A stretch of 64,000 nucleotides of DNA, from positions 6,930,577 through 6,994,576 of the forward strand of contig CM029647.1 in NCBI GenBank assembly GCA_017311315.1. The letters are read 5' to 3'. Below are positions 49,402-58,388 of the stretch, in pieces. The notes under the pieces were generated by a model. That model had not been told where the DNA came from. It did not search any database and was given only the letters and a program-made list of their open reading frames with translations. Both the position numbers and the translations under genes were made by a program. The DNA comes from Dendrocalamus latiflorus. Taxonomy: Eukaryota > Streptophyta > Magnoliopsida > Poales > Poaceae. How positions within the stretch are numbered: the stretch's first letter is position 1; each line of letters opens with the position of its first letter.

Positions 49402-49789
49402 GCAATCGAATAGGCTCCGGTGGCAAAATCTGCAGCTTTGGGTGGGTGCAGTTCAATCTGAATGTGGGGGATGGTTCTTGGTTGCAATTCCCTGCGTAGA
49501 GTGCGGTTTGCGATGCAGCACATGGATTACAATTTTTGTTTTATCTCTGTGATTCAGTAATCAGCACACATTTGCTTTCCTTATGTGCTAAGTTGTTGGA
49601 GGCATGTTTGATTAACTTTGCCTTCATGTGTAGTTTGCTGGATTTAACTAGAACCTATAGGATGATTGGAGACTGTGGTGCTCTTTATTGTTTTGCATGG
49701 CTTGGATATGATTACTGCTTTAGTTTTCTGTTGTGATTATATGTACTAGGGGTGCAAAGGGTTTTAAGCTTTAGCTCTATGAAGAGTAA
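49402..49789 (+). other. Intron-like sequence between solo LTR and MITE
   Basis: No coding capacity recognised. TAA at 49787-49789 is the left target copy of the next element. Confidence 0.35.
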
Positions 49790-50543
49790 GAGCAAGTATA
49801 ATAAGAGGCTGTTAGTAGGCTGTATGCTGAGGTGGAGGAGAGAGAGGAGGAGAGAGAAGAGAGGTGGGCTGTAAGTTTACAGCCAGCTGAAGCACAAGAA
49901 CCAAGAAACTTTGTGAGAGAAAGGGGTGGGTCATATAGCCTTCAGCTGGCTGTAAACTACTATATGAATGGGCTGATAAGTGGGCTGTAAGTGTCTATAC
50001 AGCCAGCTGTCCTTCCCCTTCCCTGCCCCTTCCCCTTCCCCACCCATCCCTCCCTCCCCTGCCCGGATCCCTCTTCCTCGCCGTCACCGGAGCGCGCCAC
50101 CGGTCGCCGGTGGACGCAAGGAGGGCGGCGGCGGGGCTTTTCTCCCTTCCCCAGATCGGTTCGGGGAGGAGCGGTGCTGTGGTCGCGAGCTCTTCGGCTG
50201 TAGTTTCCCTCGCCGGCGACGGATCCGGTGGCCTGGTGGCCGGATCTGGAGTCCCTCGGCGTGGATCTGCTAGGGTTTGGTGGTTTCGCGTCTTGGCGGC
50301 GCAGTGGCGGGCTCCCGTGCCGGCGAGGCGCGCACGGAGGAAGAGGGAGTGGTGCGTGCTGGGAGGGAGGCGGAGGAGTGCGGTGGGGTTGAGGAGTGGC
50401 GGGTGGGTGCTCTCGTCGGCGGGGAAGCAGCGGGCGCGCTTCTGGTCGAGCAGGGCGGGCGCGCGAAGCCGCCTCGTCGGCGCTGCCATCGCTCCTTTCG
50501 CCTTCGTGCTCAGCTCCGGGAAGGAAGGAAGGATGAAGGTTCC

Positions 50544-50799
50544 ATGTTCTCGGCGAGGAGAAAGCTCCAGAAGGTCAAGGGCCTCGTGCCCTCAGAGTTC
50601 GTGGACTCCGGCGCGTAGGCGCTCTTTGACCTGGAAAATGGCAATCAGGAGCTCAAGAGCGTCTTCAAGGACCTCTGCATCAACCCCGACTTCCAGTTGG
50701 GTGTGGCCGGGAGCAAGAAGGCGGTGGTGATCTTTGTGCCGTGCAGGCTCCGTAAGGTGTTCAGGAAGTTTCGCGTCAGGCTCTTTAGGCTTGATGTGT
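50544..50799 (+). pseudogene. Ribosomal protein eS7 (RPS7) 5' coding fragment, nonsense-mutated
   Basis: The frame from ATG 50544 gives MFSARRKLQKVKG, then PSEF, a stop at 50616-50618, then ALFDLENGNQELKS, KKAVVIFVP and RLRKVFRKFRVRL, which is the N-terminal half of 40S ribosomal protein eS7. It ends abruptly at about 50799, where unrelated LINE/SINE-like sequence begins. The coding part has no intron over about 83 codons, consistent with a processed copy. It lies within the retrocopy in the split MITE. Not functional as a ribosomal protein. Confidence 0.85.
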
Positions 50800-51430
50800 G
50801 ATTCTTGTGCCTGGATCTGCTCAGTGGTGGCGCATAGGCGTCGTTTAGTGGTTTGTTCAGTGGCGGCCATTGCAGGAAGCGGTTCGTCGTGGAGTTTTAA
50901 GGTGGCTATGCCATGGCCTTGAGGTGTGCAGGACTTCGGTGTGTTTTTTGTGTGTGGTTAGTGCGTGGGGTGCTGTGGAGGTGCCGGCGAAAGCCTTGCC
51001 GGTGTTTTTACCGGCTCGACAACAATGACGCCTTCGGGCGCCATTATCCTTCCTGGAGGTGTTGTCAGGGCAATCCATAGCTCCCATGTTAACTGATCTT
51101 CAGGTGAAAACCTTGCCTCGGTGAGGCGGGCGGCGGCGGCGACTCTTGTCGTCTCCTTGGAGGCGTCGCCTCAGAGGTCCATCTTCACGCAAAGCGGACC
51201 GAAGTTTGGTTGGCACAGTCGGATGAGGATACAGACTTGGCTGAAAGCAAGGACGGAGAAAAAGTGCGGAAACTTAGTCTTTCTAGTTTTTTCATAGTCC
51301 TTAAGCTATCTCTCCTGTTGTTTTATGCCCCTCAATTTTGAGGCTTTGAACCTAAGCGTTCGTGTAACTTTTGGCTGTATATATCCCACGTGGATATAGA
51401 GGCCGGATTTTATATCCTTTATCTAAAAAA
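50800..51430 (+). mobile_element. LINE- or SINE-like 3' tail of the retrocopy
   Basis: Noncoding sequence following the eS7 fragment. It includes GGTGAAAACCTTGCCTCGG and closes with TTTGGCTGTATATATCCC, ATATAGAGGCCGGA, then TTTATCTAAAAAA. The AGAGGCCGG plus A-rich end is a pattern I associate with grass non-LTR retroposon 3' ends. Which family it is remains unverified. Confidence 0.5.
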
Positions 51431-51484
51431 ATACAGCCAGCTGAAGGCTGTATTATTAGCCTTGCTCTAAGCAATCATTAACTC

Positions 51485-52320
51485 GCTTGATGGTGCGAGA
51501 TACTGCTGATTTTGGAATGTTCGTTGAATGTTGTTCCAATTGCACTTGGTGGAAAGTGTTGAAGCCTGGCAATGTATCATAAATGCGGAGTAGCGGAGTT
51601 CAAGACGGTTGCGCGTGTGGTGTTACCAAATATTTCATGGAATCCACTCAGTGGACATAGTGTTTGATTGCTTTTCTTCTTCTAGAAAATAAAAATCATA
51701 GTGTTTGAAGTAGCTGAATCCATTTTTTTAGTAATGTAGGGGTTTTAAGTAGAATAGTTAGAACCTAAACAGAAATGTTAACGGTATGGTGTTTGATGTT
51801 GTTGTAGTACTCTTGTTTGCTTCTTTTGGAATGGAGTTGTTAGATTTTGCTCCGATCATGTTTGCTGAAATGTGTGAAAGCCTGGTAATATTCCTTAAAT
51901 ATGAAGTCTTCTGTGAATATCGGATTTGGTGCCACTGAAACAAGTGCACGCACAGTGTGCCAAACATTTTGTACTATCCCCTGAATGACCATAGTGTTTG
52001 GGAACGTGGTAGCCAAATCCAGTTTTCGAGTATATGTGGCAGTTAAAGAGAATGGTTGGAACCTAAACAGAAATGTTCTTGCTATGGAGTTTTGATGTAT
52101 TAGTAATGTTCTTGTTTGCTTCTTTTGGAATGATGTTGTTTGGTTTAGTTCCAATTACATTTCGTGAGCAGTGTGAAAGCCATGTAATATTCCTTAAATA
52201 TGTAGTTTCCTATGAATATTGGATTTGGCGCCATTGAAATGAGTGCACATGCTGTGTATCGAACATTTTGTGCACTCCCTCATTAAGTGTTTGAAAATGT
52301 GGTAGCTAAGTGCTATATTT
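51485..52320 (+). repeat. Roughly 298-bp intronic tandem repeat, nearly three degenerate units
   Basis: GAACCTAAACAGAAATGTT occurs at 51761 and 52059, 298 bp apart; TTTGCTTCTTTTGGAATG, CCTTAAATATG and ATTGGATTTGG/ATCGGATTTGG repeat with the same spacing. The first unit is most diverged. The array ends about 60 bp before the coding start of the J-domain pseudogene, within its probable 5'UTR intron. Confidence 0.8.
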
Positions 52321-52380
52321 TAAGTTACTTATAATTTATGGTTGCTTTATGAAACAAGACTGAAAAAATTATCTACAGAT

Positions 52381-53151
52381 ATGGAGTGCAACAGAGATGA
52401 TGAGATCCGATCAAAGGAGATTGCTGAAACGAAGTTCAGGGAGAACAATATTGCTGATGCAAAGAAGTTTGCCTTGAGAGCAAAGACTCTTTTCGAGCCT
52501 CTTGAGGGCATTTGTCACATGATTTTTGCCTTGGATGTCTACCTAAGGGCACAGACAAAGATTGGAGGGGAGGATGATTGGTATGGCATCCTAGAAGTAT
52601 CAGCCTTGGCAGCTGAGGGGTCAATCAGGAGGAAATATAAGAAGTTGGCCTTAGCTTCATTGGCGCTGATGGCGCCTTCAAGCTCGTCTCAGATGCTTGG
52701 AGTGTGTTGTCTGATAAAAGCAAGAGGATAGCATATGACCAGAGGAGGTATATGGGTTCCCTAGGAGTGCATCAGAACTCCCAAGTAAATGTTAATGGCA
52801 CTTCCAATTCCACTATGTCAAGTATGAGTGGTTTTTCCACTGTCAAGTATGAGTGGTTTCCGCAGCCAAAATTCTGGTCCGGCCCCACCTACCAATGTGC
52901 CGCCTTCTAATTTTTCAGTACCAAGCACATTTTGGACACACTGTGGTTCTTGTAGCATGGGCTTCCACTACTCCAGGGAATATGTGGACCGATATCTGAA
53001 GTGTCCTGTTTGCCAATAAGTGTTTGTTGCTGTTGAAGTTCCTCCTCCAAGCGCTCCAATTTACCCTAATGGGCCAAGGCCAATGGATGAGTGGTTTCCT
53101 GACACTGACAGGGCAACGCAAGGAACAGAAGTGGATGGTGGTAGTCAGAAC
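52381..53151 (+). pseudogene. DnaJ/J-domain protein with DUF3444, segment 1 (N-terminal, J domain, zinc-ribbon-like)
   Basis: An AG acceptor at 52377-52378 precedes ATG 52381. The frame MECNRDDEIRSKEIAETKF, then an alpha-helical region and EDDWYGILEV, is the N-terminal and J-domain start of plant DUF3444 J-proteins, thought to be HSP70 co-chaperones. After KYKKLAL (about 52655) the segment that should carry HPDKN is missing and the frame shifts; homologous sequence continues in another frame as SFIGADGAFKLVSDAWSV and LSDKSKRIAYDQRR. A TFWTHCGSC...CPVCQ zinc-ribbon-like motif at 52929-53016 is followed by a stop at 53017-53019, and homologous frame continues (VAVEVPPPSAP). At 53144-53151 a hAT element interrupts it. 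Not functional. Confidence 0.9.
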
Positions 53152-54095
53152 CAAGGATCGAAAAACCGGTACCGCGACGAATCCCGGCCGCCGGGCGGTA
53201 CCGGTAACCGGCCGATAACCGGAAATCCCGGTTTAAAACCGGATGAAATTTAGCAAACGAATTTTTTTGGCGGGGCGGGAGGCGGCCGGTAACCGACCGG
53301 TTACCGGTTTTACCGGTGAGAAAACCGGAAAAACCGGTGGAATGAGTATGGAAGTTGCAGCTCCACTTTTGTTGCCGTAAATTGAAAGTTATGGGTGGAC
53401 ATTTTGCCAAAAGCTTAAGTTTTTTATAACAAGTAAAACCCGCATAAGACTACATCAAACTAATCCCTTCTTGAAGCATTTTCTTGTAACTATGAGGCCA
53501 AAAGTAATTGAGATGCATGACAACTAAAAGTATTCAGACTGATGCATACTTATCTCCAAAGTTGACGGATTAGGATTGCATCACTTACACCCTTAACATT
53601 GATAAATATTATTTAGCATTAATACTTCAATGCTCCAACTGTAATCTTTCAGTGTGCCTTCTGAAGAGTGTTTATCATCTAGGTTTTGATGATTATGGAA
53701 ATAGGATGCTAAGATATGTGTTACTGTTTTATTTAATTGTATCATATCCCTCAAAACTACCTACATATTACTGAATTTGATGCTGGCATAATGTAAAAGT
53801 TAGTGTTACACAATATTAATATCATTAGAAAAACTAACTTTTACATTCAAAATTTGAAAATTCCTAATACATTCAAACTTTTCTAATACATTCATGGAAA
53901 AAAAAGTATGAAATCATGCACGGAAAGTGCATGCATCTTCCTAATACATTTTATTAGTGCTAAATAATGTAAATATCATTAGATAAACTAATTTTTACAT
54001 TCAAAAGTTTAAATTTGAATTAAATAAAAAATCGACGGTTTTTTTCTCCCGGTCGGCACCGGTAAAACCGGTTACCGGCGGTATTTGGATCCCTG
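53152..54095. mobile_element. Nonautonomous hAT element, 944 bp, in the J-domain gene
   Basis: Ends CAAGGATCGAAAAACCGG and reversed CAGGGATCCAAATACCGCC; GTCAGAAC is exactly duplicated (53144-53151 and 54096-54103), the 8-bp hAT signature. Both subterminal zones are dense in ACCGGTTACCGG-type words; the middle is AT-rich. No transposase. Removing it with one target copy restores the host reading frame (SQNYDPM). Confidence 0.93.
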
Positions 54096-54103
54096 GTCAG
54101 AAC

Positions 54104-55150
54104 TATGATCCTATGCTGCAGCAGTGGTCTTTTCTCAGATCTGCAGCCGGTGCACACACTACTAGACATCCAGTCCAACAGACACATGAGACTGTTAGAA
54201 AAGAGGAGGTAGCTGCAGCTAATGTAGCCAGAAGTGAAGAGGCAAATCTTGGCAGAAATGTTATGGAGAGTGTTAGGAGACATGCACGTTCGGGCTCTTC
54301 CATTGGATCATCAGTTTCAGCGACAAGACCATTCTGAAAAAAGGTGCAGCAACAAAGGAAGCTGCAAAGAGGAGGTGCATCAACCATGACAAGAAAGTGG
54401 CGTGGCAATCAACAAAGCTCTGGTCCTAATGGTGACTCAAATTTACAGATGCACCAAGCAAAAAGAAAGCCTGGTTCTACAACAGGAACATCGGGACCAA
54501 AAAGACGCAAAGTGTCTTCTGGTGATCTTAACTTTGAATCTTCTGGTAATGCTGAGATCAGCTTTAGTAAAGCGCTCAAGCAGTTGGGTGTCCGAGGCAT
54601 ACAAATCCAGAAGACGAAACTTCAAATTCGGGACAAATTAGTAGAGTCCAACAGCACGAAGGCCAATTTGAAAAATAAAGGAAAGATTGCAGCAGAAGAT
54701 AATGGTAAGGAGCTGGCTAGCGAAAGAGTTGATTCAGAAGAAAAGGAGAGGGCGCAGAGCAGTAAACATCTTGGTTTAGAAGAAAAAGAGAAGACATGGA
54801 AGTGGAGGTTACCTGAAATACGCGTAGTATACACAAGGAGAAACCGCAAGGTACACAAGAAAGAACCTGGAGTGGATCCAGTTGGTGCTAATTCGTCACA
54901 GCAGCACCATTTGGATGACGAAGATATCTGTTTGGACCAAGAACCATCTTCTAATGAAGGTTCTGGTGAAATGCCTGTCCCTGATGCAGATTTCCACAAT
55001 TTTGGTGATCATTCTGAAAGTTCTTTTCAGAATGATCAAATATGGGGCCGTATATGATGAAGAAGACGGTATGTCTCGCTACTATGCTTTGATCCGGAAA
55101 GTCCTCTCCACACACCCTTTTTAAAGTTAGACTGGCTTACCACAAAGCGG
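54104..55150 (+). pseudogene. DnaJ-DUF3444 gene, segment 2 (linker and start of DUF3444)
   Basis: The frame resumes with YDPMLQQWSF and runs to a stop at 54335-54337 (after SATRPF); homologous sequence then goes on in other frames. 54344-55057 is a low-complexity Lys/Glu/Ser-rich linker with nuclear-signal-like GPKRRK and YTRRNRKVHKK. At about 55043 the frame changes (DQIWG then AVYDEEDGMSRYYALI), and again at about 55122 (STHPF then KVRLAYHKA). QIWAVYDxxDGMPRYYALI followed by PFK is the DUF3444 entry motif. The segment ends at the MULE target site ACAAAGCGG (55142-55150). Confidence 0.88.
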
Positions 55151-55218
55151 CCGAAATTTTTCTATTTTAGCCCATTTTTTGAAAAATATTCACATTTAGA
55201 CCCCTGATAGTTTTAATT

Positions 55219-55465
55219 CCGTTTTTGGACCCAGAGCTCGACGCCGTGGGTCACGGCGCCGAGGTAACACGTCTCGGCGCCGTGGACCACGGCGCCGAGC
55301 TGCGAGCCCCGCGCCAGCGTAGCGGCCGGCGTGGCGCCGACGTGGCAGGCAGCTCGGCGCCGTGACTCGTGGCGCCGAGCTCGGCGCCGTGACTCGTGGC
55401 GCCAAGCTCGGCGCCGTGTACCACGGCGCCGAGGTGCCTACCACGTGTACCACGGCGCCGAGGGT
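55219..55465. repeat. Left subterminal GGCGCC palindrome cluster of the MULE
   Basis: CTCGGCGCCGTG, CACGGCGCCGAG and close variants occur more than ten times in about 250 bp, in both orientations and often back to back (GGCGCCGAGCTCGGCGCC). The same words return at 62165-62330 next to the other terminus. Confidence 0.9.
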
Positions 55466-55469
55466 TTGC

Positions 55470-56219
55470 ACCGATCAGTCTTTTTTTCGCAAAATGAATT
55501 AAGTTGTATTTTTTAGTTGGATTATTTAATGATAGTAATATTATGTAATATAGTTAGTTATTTATTTATAGAGAGCAAAAAATACGACGTATGTTTTGAA
55601 ATATGTATTGCAGATGAAACATGTAGGAAAATTCGTGTAGATTTTTAAAAAAATATTATGGTACATTGGTAATGGTTTTTGAAAAATAAAATTCTGCAGG
55701 CCGTGACGAACGAGTTTTGTGTTAAGTTCTGGGGCCGTGAGATGCTGCGGGCAAGACAGAGGGGAGGCGACATGTGGCATACAAGCAACTCTCATCTTCC
55801 TTTTGTTCAGTTGTTACTACACACTTGGGGAAATAATTACTGGGATGATTCTGGGTCAATCCCATCCCCTCTGTTTGTGGATTGACGAACGAGTTATGTG
55901 TGAAGTAACGATTAGTGTATTTGTGATTTTTGTACAATGCTGACCGTGAAAAATATGTTGAACTGGCAATAACATTTTTCGATCATGTTATGTTGTTTTA
56001 TTGGAAGAAATTTTTTGAATTATTTTTTTATGACAAATGTGATAGGAACAATTGGATGAAAGGAGGGGAAGTGATAATAAGACACGTGGGAATCATTGCA
56101 TGCGAAAAGCCGAGATAATAATGGCGCGTACAATTTTATTACATGCTAGCATGATATCCGACTAATCGACCCAACTGCTCGTACGACCTCTCATGTGGAC
56201 CGGGTCTATTACATCTTGT
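55470..56219. other. Left interior of the MULE
   Basis: Mostly AT-rich noncoding sequence downstream of the PMD stop. 55837-55867 repeats the last 30 bases of transposase exon 1 (60654-60684) in the same orientation, and GACGAACGAGTT occurs at 55706 and 55884. It may be a relic of an earlier internal rearrangement. Confidence 0.5.
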
Positions 56220-58256
56220 CTACTGGGTGTAGCGTGGTTGTTTCCCCTTTCTGTCGCGCCCTGAAGATGGCTCCGCTGCATCCTTCTTCCTGTCACTCTT
56301 GGTCTTGAGAGCCGCCTCACGAGCTTGAAGCTCTTCCTCCTGACGCTTGATGGCTGCTTCACGCAGACTTAACTTCTCCTTCCTCCTTTGCAGCTCATCC
56401 TCCTTGCCCTGCAGACGGATTTGGTCCACCCTCACGCGGCGCTCTTGCTCAAGCCGCATCTGTCGTTCCACCTCGCGAGCCTGAGTCATCTTGACAAAGT
56501 ATTGTGCTTTGTTTTCCACCTCCACTGCCCAGTTATCTGGCCATGCCGGCGACACCCGATCCACCCATTCGATGAACCTGGAAGCCTATGTGTGTCGTGG
56601 TAGATGTCATGGATCAAGTTGAAAAACGGTAACGAGAAACAAATGATTTAGTTGTGGTCGTTACCACGAAGTCGGCATCCAGGTCTGGACACTTGAAGAA
56701 CCTACGGCCGTGCAATTGGTAGAAACACCGTGCAATTGGAATCCAAGGTTAGAATTGAAATTGCATGGCACTTACTTGTGCAAGGCCACAGACGTGGAGA
56801 CCGACGCTACTGGCCACAGCTGCCTCATACCAAACTGGCGTGCAACTCGATGTGGCAGGTGATACTCAACAGCATAGAAACAGATAAGGGGGCACCTCAT
56901 CCTGTAGAGGGCCTCGTCTATGCTGCACAGTGGGCTGAACTGAATGTCCACCACCTCTTGCTCGGCATACGGCTCCCACTTAACCTGCATAGCAACAATT
57001 TACTTGTAAGGTACAGGAATAACAAATGAAAATCACGATACCACATGTAATTAACTTACACTGGAGGCCGTGAGCGCATCTAGCTCGTTTTTGAACTCTA
57101 CGTACGCCCGCTTCGTCCTGGCGTACGGAACTGAGACCTGGTCCCAAAGATATGCAAATGTCGGAAGTCGATGAAGTGGAACCTCTGGGAACCATGGACG
57201 AGCAGGCAAAACCGTGGGACGACCAACTGGTAGACGACACCACATCCACAGCTGGAGGAGGTACAGGCAACCACCTAATGTCGAGTTCGCCGAACTCCGA
57301 CGACACGCCTCGCAGAGGTGGCGGTAAAGGAATGCCAACACCCCGGAAGCCCAGCTGTACTGCCCAGCCGTGTCCCAGTCCGTGAGGCAGTGGATGTACA
57401 TCCACGACGCGCTGTCTCCCGTTCCGTCGGGGAAGAGAACGCAGCCAAACAAGTGCAGGATCCATGCTCTGCAATTATATGTAAAATGATGTTAGATCAA
57501 ACTATGTCAATTGTACAAAAAGCTCGATAAGACGACGAGTTGGCTCGATATCCACCCCATACCTGCAGTGGTAGGCAACTGTCTGCTCGTCCGCACCCGC
57601 AGGACACACTGCAAAAGTCTGCCGGAGCCAGGTGATAGGAACACCAGAACTGCGATGGCCTGCCTCAGGAGGAAGCTCTCTCCCGAGGAAGGCCTCTACT
57701 CGGGCTCTCCAACCTGCAGGCACGCACGGCCCGATAACCGGACGGCCGTGAATGGCGACAGCAAGTATCTTCTGAGTGTCCTGGAGCGTAATAGTCATCT
57801 CCCCGAAAGGGAGGTGGAAGCTGTGAGTCTCCGGCCTCCACCTACATGATACAAAAAAGAGGACTACATGTCAGAGAATTTGAGGCGCACATAGCCGATA
57901 AACAATGAACATGCAAGTTGCAATGGTTTAGGAGAATACCTGTCAACCAGTGCAGTGATGGCCGAGGGGTTGAAGGTGGGCAACCCACGGCGAACCTGGT
58001 AAGAGATGGCGTCTAGGCCAGCCCTCTCCAGGAAGGGAGTGTACCGCTCGTCGTACTGCATGTCCAGGAACCCGTCATGGGTTCGAGGACGAAGGATGGG
58101 CAGCTCCTGTATAGAATACACCAATTTTTTTAGTTAATGCATCAATATAAACTCAAATTGTACAGGAAATGATGAAGGCAATACCCTCCCCTCCGCGGTG
58201 AGCCGTCCTCGGTGGCTCTCCTCGTAGTACTGGTCTAGCAGGTGGAATTGCGTCAT
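56220..58256 (-). CDS. Plant mobile domain (PMD, aminotransferase-like) protein, seven exons
   Basis: Protein of the transposon-associated PMD family, whose domesticated relatives MAIN/MAIL1 act in the nucleus on silencing and gene expression. Exons: 58256-58185, 58106-57940, 57841-57563, 57468-57060, 56984-56776, 56701-56665 and 56585-56220. All have GT/AG borders and compatible phases, giving 512 codons without a stop. PMD-type blocks include FLERAGLDAISYQV, ALVDRWRPETHSFHLPFGEM, TLQDTQKILAV, CVLFPDG, GGCLYLLQLWMW, and LICFYAVEYHLPHRVARQFG. The C-terminal exon is a charged coiled coil rich in Glu/Arg (LREAAIKRQEEELQAREAAL) ending in a basic tail. It lies just downstream of, and on the same strand as, the transposase, like a second MULE gene. 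Its role in transposition is unknown; splicing is inferred from sequence only. Confidence 0.85.
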
Positions 58257-58388
58257 CCTACAAAAAAATTTGAATTTGTCAGTCCAACATACAAGTAAAC
58301 AAAATATTGAACATGCATACAATATGGAAAGAATAAGAAATTAAACAAGAAACATAGCAAATTACATATGAAAAAACAACTAGATGAA

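Larger units (their letters stand above)
49790..51467. mobile_element. Tourist MITE split by a chimeric retrocopy
   Basis: Ends GAGCAAGTATAATAAGAGGC and reversed GAGCAAGGCTAATAATACAG, flanked by TAA (49787-49789, 51468-51470). MITE sequence occupies 49790-50009 and 51431-51467. Between them, 50010-51430 is GC-rich and is itself flanked by a 13-bp direct repeat ATACAGCCAGCTG (49997-50009 and 51431-51443). The inserted block ends CCTTTATCTAAAAAA, an A-rich tail resembling the 3' end of plant LINEs or SINEs. A 13-bp duplication plus an A-rich tail is what LINE-type target-primed integration leaves. Confidence 0.8.
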
